Shown piece by piece: positions 22,005 to 30,195 of a stretch of 63,207 bases of DNA (positions within the stretch are counted from its first letter, which is position 1; each line of letters opens with the position of its first letter). The translations under genes were made by a program, and so were the position numbers. The stretch comes from a virus, in IMG/VR virus record IMGVR_UViG_3300048919_000372, positions 1 through 63,207 of that record. The stretch is one strand, 5' to 3'. Under the pieces are notes generated by a model. It was not told the origin of the DNA. It did not search any database and saw nothing but the letters and a program-made list of their open reading frames with translations.

Positions 22005-22201
22005 TTAAGGATCATCCAAACGGCTGGATGAGCTTCATCAAAAAGGTGAAGGAAATTCTTGTTCGGGATATGTCTCAGGACGAAGTTCGCCGTGCAGTAA
22101 AGGCGTACATCAAGCCCATGACACCAGAAGCGTTTGCCGCCAAAATTGAAGCTGAAGACGGATTGGAGGAAGAAGACGATGTATCAACTATCGCTGACTA
22201 A
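21992..22201 (+). CDS. hypothetical early protein
   Basis: 69 residues from the ATG at 21992: MGKVIKDHPNGWMSFIKKVK, EILVRDMSQDEVRRAVKAYI, then an acidic tail. Helical; no family recognised. Overlaps the GHKL gene by 23 nt. Confidence 0.58.
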   Translation: MGKVIKDHPNGWMSFIKKVKEILVRDMSQDEVRRAVKAYIKPMTPEAFAAKIEAEDGLEEEDDVSTIAD

Positions 22202-23261
22202 GGACTATGCCCCACATTGGGACTTGGTTAAAGCTGTAAAGGAACTGCTGCAAAACGCCATTGACTCGACAGCAGAGTTTCAATATTCTTTTGAGCAAAA
22301 TGATTCTGATGAAGGGCTTACCAACCTGACAGTTACGTCAGTTGGTGTAACCCTTCCGCCTTCGTCTCTTCTGCTTGGTGCCTCTACCAAGCAAGACGAT
22401 CCGTCGTCTATTGGTAAGTACGGCGAAGGCTACAAACTGGCCTTGCTTGTGCTGACTCGGCTTGGTTTCCCGGTTACCGTTTACAATGGCGAGCGTGTTT
22501 GGACCCCTTGCTTTGAGCCGTCCAAAAAGTACGGCTGCGAAGTCCTGTCTATCCGGGAGCAGACCCGAAAAGGCGCTCCCGACAATCTGACATTTTCCAT
22601 CAATGGGTTGTCAGAAGTAAACGTCAAGCAAATCCGCAACGCCTGCCTGCAGATGCAAACAAACCAAGAAATTGGCTTGCGTTCCGACGTTCCGCAAGGA
22701 CGTATTTTGCTGGACGAAGCGCACGTTGGACATTTGTACGTCAATGGTCTGTTCGTGCAGAAAGCTGAAGACCTGAAGTTTGGTTATGATATCAAACCAG
22801 AGTATCTGAAACTCGATCGCGATCGACAGGCCGTGGCAGACTTCGATTTGCTGTGGGTTACCAAGGAAATGTGGTTTGCTCAGCCGGATACCGAGTTGAC
22901 GAGCGAACTCATTTTGCAAGGGGTGTACGATCTTAAGTACGCGCAGTATAATGCCCCTGTAAAGGTGGTAGAAGCAACTGCAAAAGCTTTCAAAGAAAAT
23001 AATCCTGGCGTAACGATTGCAAAGACGCCGGAAGACGTTGATCGGCTGAAAGCAATAGGGGTAAATGAGCCCCGTTACTTTGGCAGTACAGTTCACGCAG
23101 TTGTAACGCAGTCTGCTTCTTACAAAGAATCGGTTGTTGTAAAAGTTGACACACCGCACGACATTTTGTTGAAGTGGTATGAAACCCACAGTAAGCGGAT
23201 GCCTCGGCTGCCAAAAGTGGCAATGAAGGCGTTGCTTGACTTGTCCAAAAACTGGAAGTGA
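22179..23261 (+). CDS. GHKL-type ATPase
   Basis: 360 residues from the ATG at 22179 (GGAGGAAG upstream). The N-terminal half has the GHKL (Hsp90/MutL/histidine-kinase) ATP lid motifs: N-box VKAVKELLQNAIDST near residue 17 and SIGKYGEGYKLALLVLTRLG near 80. The C-terminal half (RLKAIGVNEPRYFGSTVHAV) is unlike topoisomerase or MutL domains. ATP-binding protein of unknown target; related stand-alone phage GHKL proteins exist. Confidence 0.7.
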   Translation: MYQLSLTKDYAPHWDLVKAVKELLQNAIDSTAEFQYSFEQNDSDEGLTNLTVTSVGVTLPPSSLLLGASTKQDDPSSIGKYGEGYKLALLVLTRLGFPVTVYNGERVWTPCFEPSKKYGCEVLSIREQTRKGAPDNLTFSINGLSEVNVKQIRNACLQMQTNQEIGLRSDVPQGRILLDEAHVGHLYVNGLFVQKAEDLKFGYDIKPEYLKLDRDRQAVADFDLLWVTKEMWFAQPDTELTSELILQGVYDLKYAQYNAPVKVVEATAKAFKENNPGVTIAKTPEDVDRLKAIGVNEPRYFGSTVHAVVTQSASYKESVVVKVDTPHDILLKWYETHSKRMPRLPKVAMKALLDLSKNWK

Positions 23262-23551
23262 CTTATGAACACTTTGTTGCTTATCCTCAACATTTTGGCC
23301 CGTCTGTTTGGTGCAAACTGATGGGCGACATTGAATCGGCACTTACAAAAGCGGAGCGTATGTCTTCGCTTCATAATTCACCATGCCACCTTGTATTAGT
23401 GCGAGACGGTTTGCGTCGTCCTGCAATAAAAGTCAAGCTTGACCAGCTGATGTCTGCAGTGGACCGCGACAATATTCTTGAAACGATCAATCCGCCTGCA
23501 TATTACCGTGTACAGCAAACGCTAGACATGGCAGAATGGTTTATGCACTAA
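23258..23551 (+). CDS. hypothetical early protein (GTG start)
   Basis: 97 residues if started at GTG 23258, which overlaps the previous TGA (GTGA). An ATG at 23321 (MGDIESALTKAERM) is a possible alternative giving 76 residues. A second frame at 23265-23321 encodes an 18-residue hydrophobic peptide (MNTLLLILNILARLFGAN) whose stop overlaps that ATG. No family recognised. Confidence 0.52.
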   Translation: MTYEHFVAYPQHFGPSVWCKLMGDIESALTKAERMSSLHNSPCHLVLVRDGLRRPAIKVKLDQLMSAVDRDNILETINPPAYYRVQQTLDMAEWFMH

Positions 23552-23576
23552 CCAACTAATAGATGGAGCTACTACC

Positions 23577-23786
23577 ATGGGCGTTAAAAACTTTAAGAAA
23601 GAGATGCTTTGTGTTTTAGCTGGTGTGGCTATTGCTTTGCTCGTTATTGACGACGCCACTAGCCGAAAGCTAGACGCGCAGCTACAGCAAGAAGAATACT
23701 GTAGCATGGTAAAACTTCATCAAACTTCTAACGGCAAGCTCGGCTGGCCGGACTACCGTAAACAATATAAGGAACTGTGTGAATGA
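23577..23786 (+). CDS. small membrane-anchored protein
   Basis: 69 residues: MGVKNFKKEMLCVLAGVAIA, LLVIDDATSRKLDAQLQQEE, then KLHQTSNGKLGWPDYRK. One N-terminal transmembrane segment (about 10-25) followed by a charged helix. ATGA coupling to the next gene. Confidence 0.6.
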   Translation: MGVKNFKKEMLCVLAGVAIALLVIDDATSRKLDAQLQQEEYCSMVKLHQTSNGKLGWPDYRKQYKELCE

Positions 23787-24334
23787 CTGCGCCATTTAAA
23801 GAGCCAATTGTTGTAGCGCTTGAAAGCCAAGAATATGAAATGGCCAAAAAGATGCTCGGTAGTAAGACTACTACTGACGGCCGCACTTTGCTTATCGAGC
23901 AAGTTGACCAAACGCTGAAGGTGCTCAACCATCTTTCCAGCTGGCCGGCTGTTATGCGAGCAGCTTGCTTGCGCCCCTTGCTCCAAGACGACCATACGTT
24001 CGAGTACGGCTGGAAAACCGCTTGTAAAAATGGCGTACAGCCACAAGCTCTTGTGCTAGCAATGGAATTTCGCCGCGTGGCAAACTCGTACCTGTGCAAT
24101 ACGCTGACTGACTATTGGGACGACGAAGAAGTCCGTATTCGTCTTGGTTTGGTTATTCCTCCAGTCCGCGCAATGCTAATTGCGCATAAGACTGTTGGCT
24201 ACTACCAGTTCTTGATGCAGCAGGCTCAAACCCATTTCCGCCGGAAAGAGCTGCGCGCATACTTCGAGCGTTGGTTCCGCATCCTGGAAGCGGATCCAAA
24301 AGAATGTCTTAAACTGTTGACGGAGGCAGAGTGA
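23783..24334 (+). CDS. hypothetical helical protein
   Basis: 183 residues: MTAPFKEPIVVALESQEYEM, LKVLNHLSSWPAVMRAACLR, ALVLAMEFRRVANSYLCNTL. An all-helical protein reminiscent of HD-domain nucleotidases, but no HD pair is visible, so I leave it unnamed. TGATG coupling to the next gene. Confidence 0.6.
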   Translation: MTAPFKEPIVVALESQEYEMAKKMLGSKTTTDGRTLLIEQVDQTLKVLNHLSSWPAVMRAACLRPLLQDDHTFEYGWKTACKNGVQPQALVLAMEFRRVANSYLCNTLTDYWDDEEVRIRLGLVIPPVRAMLIAHKTVGYYQFLMQQAQTHFRRKELRAYFERWFRILEADPKECLKLLTEAE

Positions 24335-24609
24335 TGGCACGCGAGCAATCTCCGCTTCAAAAAGTTTGTATGCAGTACGGGAAGGATTGTTTTGCTCTGA
24401 GCAATACTTGGACGCTTGCTCGTTTTCTGCGTGAAAATGGGCAGGTTGAGCTAGCCAATAACGTTGAAATTGCAATCAATCGTGCTAGGCTAATTGCCAA
24501 GCAAAATTACTTCAACAACCGCAAAGCGCTTCAGCCGGACTGGAAAGACTGGGACGCGCAGCGCGATTGGTCGTTGGAAGATATTGATTGGCTGGGACTA
24601 TCAGAATGA
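24334..24609 (+). CDS. hypothetical early protein
   Basis: 91 residues from the ATG at 24334. MAREQSPLQKVCMQYGKDCF, NTWTLARFLRENGQVELANN, RKALQPDWKDWDAQRDWSLE. Helical, Trp-rich C-terminus. Stop/start overlaps on both sides. Confidence 0.6.
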   Translation: MAREQSPLQKVCMQYGKDCFALSNTWTLARFLRENGQVELANNVEIAINRARLIAKQNYFNNRKALQPDWKDWDAQRDWSLEDIDWLGLSE

Positions 24610-25079
24610 AATATCCTTATTTTGAAGGCAACTGCGACCTGCGTTTTGATCCAGTCGCGTCAGCAATCCTGGAAAAAGAGCATTGGCGTGTACTGGCAGA
24701 TTTTACTCTGCATATTTCTGATGTCCGCAAGCTTACAGTAACTCGTGGAACGCTGACGGACAAGGGGACTGTTCCGCTTGTCATGAACGGCGTTGTTCCA
24801 CGTGATGGCCGGTTTGAACAAGCGTATGTGGTACACGACGTACTATGCGAGTATCTGACAGTTAACCTGTCCGGTTCCCAATCAGCTATTCCTCGGCAGT
24901 ACGCAGACAACCAGCTTGAGGCAATGCTGGAATTGCTTGGTGCTACAGCACTCGAAAAGCAAATGATTATGGTTCCAGTGCGTATGTACGCGTATTCTCA
25001 TCCAAAAACGTCGCTGCCGTCAACCACCCCAGCAAAACGAAAAGTTGAAGCTGAATGGGGGCAATGGCAGGCCCGCTGA
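24606..25079 (+). CDS. DUF1353-like protein
   Basis: 157 residues from the ATG at 24606. VTRGTLTDKGTVPLVMNGVV, PRDGRFEQAYVVHDVLCEYL matches DUF1353 (P-G-TD-ASVP...P.G.y..AA..HD.ly), a small phage family of uncertain function often near lysis or early genes. Last gene of the early block; a terminator follows. Confidence 0.68.
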   Translation: MKYPYFEGNCDLRFDPVASAILEKEHWRVLADFTLHISDVRKLTVTRGTLTDKGTVPLVMNGVVPRDGRFEQAYVVHDVLCEYLTVNLSGSQSAIPRQYADNQLEAMLELLGATALEKQMIMVPVRMYAYSHPKTSLPSTTPAKRKVEAEWGQWQAR

Positions 25080-25083
25080 CTGC

Positions 25084-25095
25084 CCACTGTGGGTT
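25084..25095 (+). repeat. CCACTGTGGGTT dispersed motif, intergenic copy
   Basis: Exact 12-mer between the stop at 25079 and the terminator at 25101. Confidence 0.8.
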
Positions 25096-25100
25096 ACCGG

Positions 25101-25130
25101 CCCGGCTAGCCTTTGCTACGCCGGGTTTTT
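25101..25130 (+). terminator. terminator ending the early block
   Basis: CCCGGCTAGC-CTTT-GCTACGCCGGG followed by TTTTTATTT. Confidence 0.78.
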
Positions 25131-25131
25131 A

Positions 25132-25160
25132 TTTACTTTTTTTCCAAGGCATGATAGAGT
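25132..25160 (+). promoter_or_regulatory. late promoter for the terminase genes
   Basis: TTTACT, 17 bp, TAGAGT, directly after the terminator and 37 nt ahead of the ATG at 25197. One of seven TTTAC-type promoters in the late region. Confidence 0.5.
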
Positions 25161-25196
25161 CCTCTGCATTATACCCCCGTTTTTGGTTAATCCTCA

Positions 25197-25538
25197 ATGT
25201 CAGATAACGACACTCAATCAGCCAAGCTTGAAAAGCGCAAAGAGATTCTTACCGAACTCTGGGCGCTGGTAGGCGACCCGGGACAACCCGGTTCTGTTGC
25301 TGTTGCGGCACTTGACCGCATCGCGCGGATAGAAGATGCCTATACTCCGATTAAAGTTGAAGTCAAGAAACGATTTGTCAGTCTGGCCGACTTCTATAAA
25401 GGTGTTGCGTCTGGCGTTGACGTCGCCAAAGACGTCAAGAGTGAACGGCAAGCAAATGACAGCGTTCCTGTGTTTGCTCCTGCACCAGCTGAACCAACTG
25501 CCGTGAAGGATGAAGACGATGACGAGGATTTCCTGTGA
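25197..25538 (+). CDS. putative small terminase subunit
   Basis: 113 residues: MSDNDTQSAKLEKRKEILTE, LWALVGDPGQPGSVAVAALD (helix-turn-helix-like with RIARIEDAYTPIKVEV), then an acidic tail DEDDDEDFL. Called mainly from position: first late gene, overlapping the large terminase start (GTGA). The P-G-S-AVAALDRIARIE part fits a DNA-binding domain. Confidence 0.6.
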   Translation: MSDNDTQSAKLEKRKEILTELWALVGDPGQPGSVAVAALDRIARIEDAYTPIKVEVKKRFVSLADFYKGVASGVDVAKDVKSERQANDSVPVFAPAPAEPTAVKDEDDDEDFL

Positions 25539-26932
25539 CTGACGTCTTTATGAATCCTGCGCTAGCAGACGTTTGGTTTACGCCTGCTCGTTTTAAATTT
25601 GTCTATGGCGGTCGGTCAAGCTCTAAGTCCTATGACTTTGCAACTGCAATTTCGTATATTGGATCGCAGCTTGGCTTGCGTGTTGTAGTGGCACGACAGT
25701 TCCAAAACTCTATTGCCCAGTCCTGCAAATCCCTTATTGAAAACCGTATTGAGGATATGGGACTTGCTGACCAATATGACTTCCAGAATACAACAACTGT
25801 AGACTTAGAAACTGGAACGCAATATCTCTATTATGGTATCGCGCGAAATATCCAGGAAATTAAGTCGCTTAACGGCGTCGATATCCTCATTATTGAGGAA
25901 GCTGGCAAGCTGACTAAAGAGCAATGGAGCATTATTGAACCAACAATCCGGAAAGAAGGTTCTGAGATTTGGGTTATCTGGAACCCTGACCTAGCAACTG
26001 ACTTTATGTGGTCGATGGTGCTCAACCCTCCTGCAGACAGCATTGTTCGCCAGATTAACTACGACCAAAACCCGTTCTTGAGTGAGACCATGATCCGCTC
26101 CATTCGGGACGCGAAGAAGCGCTTGCCTCCTGAGGAGTTTGCCCATATCTACCTAGGCGTTCCGCGTACTGACGACCAATTGAGTTTTATCAAACCGTCT
26201 TGGCTTCGGGCTTGCATCGATTCTCATATTGTTTTGAACCGGCCTGGAATTGCCTACGGTGATAATCGAATGGGCTTCGATATTGCGGATGCCGGTGACG
26301 ACACCTCGGCACTTGCCAACGCAAAAGGAAACTTGCTGCGTTCCTTAGAGGAATGGGCGTCTACTGAAGACCAGTTGCTGGAATCGGTAAAGTACGCCTT
26401 CTTCAAGGCACTGGAAGCTGACGCCATTCTGGTTCCGGACGTGATTGGTATTGGCGCTTCTGCTGTCCCGAAAATCAATGAGATGAATGAAGAACGAATG
26501 CTGAAAGGTCTCCCACAGTTGGAATATGGGAAATTCCATGCTGGTCACTCGCCGAGTACTGCGGCTTATATGCTGGACACTACTTGCGAGGAGTACTTTT
26601 CCAACCTCAAAGCTGAGGCCTGGGGCACTCTTGCAGACAGGGCTCGCAACACTTTTGTGCTGGTGTCTGCAATTGAGCGTGGAACAGAAGCAGCCGACCT
26701 ACCGCAGTTTGACGATAACGAGCTGTTGTCCTTCAGCAGCGAGATTGACAACTTAGAAAAGTTGTTCTTTGAGCTGTCCACTCCAAGAAAGCAGATTGAC
26801 GAAGCCGGTCGTGTCCGAGTGGAAAAGAAAGCTGACCTTAAAAAGCGAAATATTGCGTCTCCCAACCTGGCGGACGCGGCAGTTATTGCGCTCTATCGTG
26901 ACCAAACTGGTGCAGGTTTCTTTGATCTATAA
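25535..26932 (+). CDS. terL: terminase large subunit (PBSX/Terminase_3-like)
   Basis: 465 residues, GTG start overlapping the previous stop. Packaging motor ATPase: Walker-A-like YGGRSSSKSYDFA (about 24-36), Walker B ILIIEEAGKLT near 120, IWVIWNPD as coupling motif. The nuclease domain begins near 245 with RMGFDIADAGDDTSALA carrying the first catalytic Asp; VPDVIGIGASAV follows. Length is normal for the family. Followed by a GC hairpin and a convergent gene. Confidence 0.9.
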   Translation: MTDVFMNPALADVWFTPARFKFVYGGRSSSKSYDFATAISYIGSQLGLRVVVARQFQNSIAQSCKSLIENRIEDMGLADQYDFQNTTTVDLETGTQYLYYGIARNIQEIKSLNGVDILIIEEAGKLTKEQWSIIEPTIRKEGSEIWVIWNPDLATDFMWSMVLNPPADSIVRQINYDQNPFLSETMIRSIRDAKKRLPPEEFAHIYLGVPRTDDQLSFIKPSWLRACIDSHIVLNRPGIAYGDNRMGFDIADAGDDTSALANAKGNLLRSLEEWASTEDQLLESVKYAFFKALEADAILVPDVIGIGASAVPKINEMNEERMLKGLPQLEYGKFHAGHSPSTAAYMLDTTCEEYFSNLKAEAWGTLADRARNTFVLVSAIERGTEAADLPQFDDNELLSFSSEIDNLEKLFFELSTPRKQIDEAGRVRVEKKADLKKRNIASPNLADAAVIALYRDQTGAGFFDL

Positions 26933-26935
26933 GAA

Positions 26936-26955
26936 AGCCGGCTTCGCGGCCGGCT
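26936..26955. terminator. GC-rich hairpin after the large terminase
   Basis: AGCCGGC-TTCGCG-GCCGGCT without a U-tract; a CACTGTGGGT copy follows at 26961. Confidence 0.5.
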
Positions 26956-26969
26956 CGTTACACTGTGGG

Positions 26970-27335
26970 TCAAAGGGTAAGGTTTAACTTGACACCGTAG
27001 TCAGGACACTTGTGCACAAAACCGTGCTCGTCTCGCATCACAAGCGTTCCTGCTTGTTTGTCACCAGTCCAGTGGAGACGAGTTGTCCCACAGCGGTTGC
27101 AAGTAGTTCTCGTTGAGGGCTCGCGAGGGCCTTCATTTTCCGCTTTTTCAGCCATGTCAAGTACCATTGCCATGTCTTTGTTGGAAGCGCGACGCGCAAC
27201 TCGGTTGTCAGGACGTGGTTGCCACATGTATTGCCTTTCAACAAGGCGGTCAGCTTCATCACCCATTGCAAGTTCTCCTTCATAAATTGGAATTGCCACA
27301 CAACGGCAGTTAAATGCACTCGTTTGAAAAGGCAT
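26970..27335 (-). CDS. zinc-ribbon protein on the opposite strand
   Basis: 121 residues; TAGGAG precedes the ATG at 27335, while an internal ATG at 27264 (MGDEADRLVERQYMWQPRP) also has GAAGGAG and may be the true start. The C-terminus has TTCNRCGTTRLHW ... HKCPDYG, a likely zinc ribbon. Together with the 27388 gene it is a leftward island inside the late rightward region, as if inserted. Function unknown. Confidence 0.6.
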   Translation of the reverse strand: MPFQTSAFNCRCVAIPIYEGELAMGDEADRLVERQYMWQPRPDNRVARRASNKDMAMVLDMAEKAENEGPREPSTRTTCNRCGTTRLHWTGDKQAGTLVMRDEHGFVHKCPDYGVKLNLTL

Positions 27336-27345
27336 ATTTCTCCTA

Positions 27346-27376
27346 CGACAAAACCCTCACTTAAGAGGGTTTTGTC
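27346..27376. terminator. terminator for the 27388 gene
   Basis: ACAAAACCCTC ... GAGGGTTTTGT stem between the two leftward genes, with T-rich flanks on both sides. Confidence 0.7.
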
Positions 27377-27387
27377 TTCTTGCTGAG

Positions 27388-28008
27388 TTATTCAGCAGTT
27401 TCTTCAGCAGCTGCATCAGCTACTTCTGCGGCAATTGCTTCGCGAATTTCTGCCACTACAGTGTGAATGTCAAAATCTTCTTCGCCGTAGATTTTGCGCA
27501 GTGCAGCCAACGCTTTTTCAGCTTTGGTGGCTTTTGGAGCGGTGTTACCGAACTTGCGTTCAGCAACAATGCCGCGATCGGCACGCCAGTAGGTAGCGTA
27601 CGAAGCAATTACGCCGTCCGAAGTTTCCGGCAGTGCAGCTTTTGCAGCGTCTTTCAGCTTCACGCCTTCAGCATGCGCTTTGTCGAAGATTGCGTACAGA
27701 GTTTCACGCTTGCTTGGGCCTTTGTCTGCTTTAGGGGCTTTAGGCGCTTTTGGATCTTTTGCAGGAGCAGCTTCAACTTTGGCGATAGCCGCTTTTTGTT
27801 CTTCAGTGAGGACCGGAGCAACGAACTTGCCGTCTTTGCCGACTTCAGCTTCCGGCGTCAGCAGTTCTTTTTTCATGTCGGCCAACAGCTCTTTGATTTC
27901 AGCAACCTTCATTTCATTCAGGTCGTTGGCGCTGTAGGTGTTGTTCGACATGGCCAGAACGTTGTTGATGAGTTTTTGCTTGGCGGTCAGTTTGGTTTCG
28001 GTAGTCAT
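27388..28008 (-). CDS. Lys/Ala-rich protein, possible nucleoid- or DNA-binding protein
   Basis: 206 residues from the ATG at 28008 (GAGGATT upstream). MTTETKLTAKQKLINNVLAM, MKVAEIKELLADMKKELLTP, then a Lys/Ala/Pro linker (APAKDPKAPKAPKADKGPSK), a domain ending SDGVIASYATYWRADRGIVA, and an acidic tail. The SYATYWR segment resembles QITYFRK in the 60210 product and CISYYRS in the 9251 product. Own promoter with the early-type leader, so probably expressed early. Confidence 0.6.
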   Translation of the reverse strand: MTTETKLTAKQKLINNVLAMSNNTYSANDLNEMKVAEIKELLADMKKELLTPEAEVGKDGKFVAPVLTEEQKAAIAKVEAAPAKDPKAPKAPKADKGPSKRETLYAIFDKAHAEGVKLKDAAKAALPETSDGVIASYATYWRADRGIVAERKFGNTAPKATKAEKALAALRKIYGEEDFDIHTVVAEIREAIAAEVADAAAEETAE

Positions 28009-28071
28009 TTCCATAATCCTCAGTGATGTAGCTTGGTTTGCAGCAAGTCGTTGTTGCTTGCTGATGTGTTC

Positions 28072-28101
28072 ATTATGCCGATAGGGCTCCAACGTTGGAA
28101 A
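28072..28101 (-). promoter_or_regulatory. early-type promoter inside the late region
   Basis: Minus strand TTTCCA, 18 bp, CATAAT, followed by GAACACATCAGCAAGCAAC, the common early leader. Confidence 0.5.
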
Positions 28102-28212
28102 TACTATTTTAGCATATTGAAGGCGTTGCTTATAACTTAATAAAGCTGTACAAATGCAGCCAATTGCGATATTCACGTGCGCCACGCGTATTAATAGAAG
28201 AACTGCTATCCG

Positions 28213-28242
28213 TTTACTTCTCCGACAGGCTTAGCCTAAAAT
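28213..28242 (+). promoter_or_regulatory. late promoter for the portal gene
   Basis: TTTACT, 18 bp, TAAAAT, 32 nt upstream of the ATG at 28275. Confidence 0.6.
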
Positions 28243-28274
28243 CCGTGCTAACTTGACCTACAAATCGGATCAGC

Positions 28275-30125
28275 ATGAATCTCTTTGACAAATTGCGCGG
28301 ACGTAAAGAGCCGACCGTCTCCACCGAGGTAAGCAAGTCTGCAGTCACTGACGTGCTGGACTTGACTTCCAAGGCAGGCTACAACCCAACTGAAGCGTGG
28401 CCCGACCGACTCGAGGACAACACGTCCCCAACGCTTGACTCTATCGTCAGCAAGTCGATTACCCGAACGGTTGACGACTTTACTGTTGTCGATGAATTTG
28501 CCGGTGACTCCGCCGTTGCTGTGGGCGACAGCTGCAACGGCGGAACGCTAACGTCTGGCGGGTTTGCCAACACGCAAGCTATTTCTCCTGCTCTTGCCGG
28601 CTGGTACTCTTCTCAAGGTTTTATCGGCCATCAGCTATGCGCAATCATTGCCCAAAACTGGTTGGTAAGCAAAGCCTGCGCAATGCCGGCAGAAGATGCC
28701 ATTCGTAACGGCTGGACTACCGACTTTAAGGATGTTGAAGATTCCGACAAGGTTGAAGCGCTTGACCAAAAGCTCAAAACAATTGACGAGCGAATGGGCC
28801 TTGACCGTGTGATGATGGAAGCGGCCAAATTTGCCAACGTCTTCGGTATCCGAATCCTTATTCCTCTTGTAGATTCCACTGATCCGGACTACTACAAGAA
28901 AAAGTTCAACATTGACGGCATTACTCCCGGCTCTTTCCGCGGCTGGGTGCAGATTGACCCACAGTGGATCTATCCGCTGCTGAGCTCTGTTGGCGCGTCT
29001 GACCCCGCAAGCCCAGAGTTTTACGAGCCAACTTTCTGGCAGGCAGGTGGCGTAACCTACCACCGATCACACCTGGTTATTCTACGCACTGAAGAAGTGG
29101 CAGACGTTCTTAAGCCATCCTACCTGTTTGGTGGTTTGCCGCTTACACAGCGAATTGCTGAACGGGTGTACGCTGCAGAGCGAACAGCCAACGAGGCGCC
29201 TCTTCTTGCCATGGCCAAGCGGACTACTGTTCTCAAGGTAGACTTGGTTAAAGCCAAGATGAAGCTTGGTGCTTTTGTTGCTCGGATGCAGGAGTGGGTC
29301 AGCTTCCGTGATAACTCGCAAGTTCGGGTAGTTGGCAAGGACGAAGACGTGTCGCAAATTGACACCTCTCTCGCCGACCTTGATACTGTGATTATGACAC
29401 AGTATCAAATTGTGGCCGCAATCGCGCAAGTACCGGCGACTAAGCTCCTTGGCACTTCGCCAAAAGGCTTTAATGCTACTGGCGAGCACGAGATGAAGTC
29501 TTACCATGAATATCTGGAGTCTATCCAGTCCACTTGGTTTGACCAGTTCCTTGAGCGGCACTACCTACTCGTGTCCCATTCATATATGGATGGCATCGAG
29601 ATTTCCCACACTTGGGAGCCAGTTGACGTTATTGGTGCGAAAGACGCGGCTGACATTCAGAAAGTCAAGGCTGATACTGCAGCTGTTTACATCGATGCAG
29701 GTGTTATTTCGCCGGATGAAGAACGATCCCGAATCCGCATGGATAAGGAATCCGGCTACGTACTCGCTGCAGACGTTGACGCTCCTCTTCCGCCAGAGCC
29801 GCCAGAACCAACTGGCCCAGACAACGGCAATGGTGATGGCGATGTTCTTGACGATGGCGGCGAAAGCATTGACTCTGAGAAGCTGGAAAACGAGGAAGAC
29901 GACCGGATTAACCTACTTGTCCAGGGCGATGACGCACCTGTGGGTCAGGTAGATGAAACGCTTGTCTTGGACATTGTTGCCAAGCTGGTTGAGGCTCTTC
30001 AATCCCGCCAAGTTGCAAAGCAAGAGCAGACTTACGCGACTGTAACAGCGTCTGTTAAAGGCGTAACAGGTATTGAGCCGGGCGTAAAGCCTCTTCCAAC
30101 TCCACCAGCCCATTTGGCTAAATAA
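28275..30125 (+). CDS. portal protein (DUF1073 family)
   Basis: 616 residues. Dodecameric head vertex channel. Family features: ISPALAGWYSSQGFIGHQLC, IAQNWLVSKACAMPAEDAIR, LTQRIAERVYAAERTANEAP, IAAIAQVPATKLLGTSPKGF, NATGEHEMKSYHEYLESIQS. The C-terminal ~100 residues are acidic and Pro-rich and are probably the flexible barrel end. Longer than the typical ~450-500 aa because of the N- and C-terminal extensions. The MuF gene follows. Confidence 0.82.
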   Translation: MNLFDKLRGRKEPTVSTEVSKSAVTDVLDLTSKAGYNPTEAWPDRLEDNTSPTLDSIVSKSITRTVDDFTVVDEFAGDSAVAVGDSCNGGTLTSGGFANTQAISPALAGWYSSQGFIGHQLCAIIAQNWLVSKACAMPAEDAIRNGWTTDFKDVEDSDKVEALDQKLKTIDERMGLDRVMMEAAKFANVFGIRILIPLVDSTDPDYYKKKFNIDGITPGSFRGWVQIDPQWIYPLLSSVGASDPASPEFYEPTFWQAGGVTYHRSHLVILRTEEVADVLKPSYLFGGLPLTQRIAERVYAAERTANEAPLLAMAKRTTVLKVDLVKAKMKLGAFVARMQEWVSFRDNSQVRVVGKDEDVSQIDTSLADLDTVIMTQYQIVAAIAQVPATKLLGTSPKGFNATGEHEMKSYHEYLESIQSTWFDQFLERHYLLVSHSYMDGIEISHTWEPVDVIGAKDAADIQKVKADTAAVYIDAGVISPDEERSRIRMDKESGYVLAADVDAPLPPEPPEPTGPDNGNGDGDVLDDGGESIDSEKLENEEDDRINLLVQGDDAPVGQVDETLVLDIVAKLVEALQSRQVAKQEQTYATVTASVKGVTGIEPGVKPLPTPPAHLAK

Positions 30126-30136
30126 AACTAGACCGG

Positions 30137-30155
30137 CCCCGTTTGTATTTCGGGG
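30137..30155 (+). terminator. weak hairpin between portal and MuF genes
   Basis: CCCCG ... CGGGG with a 9-nt loop, then GTTATG; probably partial. Confidence 0.3.
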
Positions 30156-30195
30156 GTTATGCTCTCGGCGGTCGGTCACCTAACTGAAGAAGCCC

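Noticed and set aside
23783-24334. HD-domain 5'-nucleotidase
   Set aside because: The helical layout is suggestive, but no His-Asp pair at the required positions was found.
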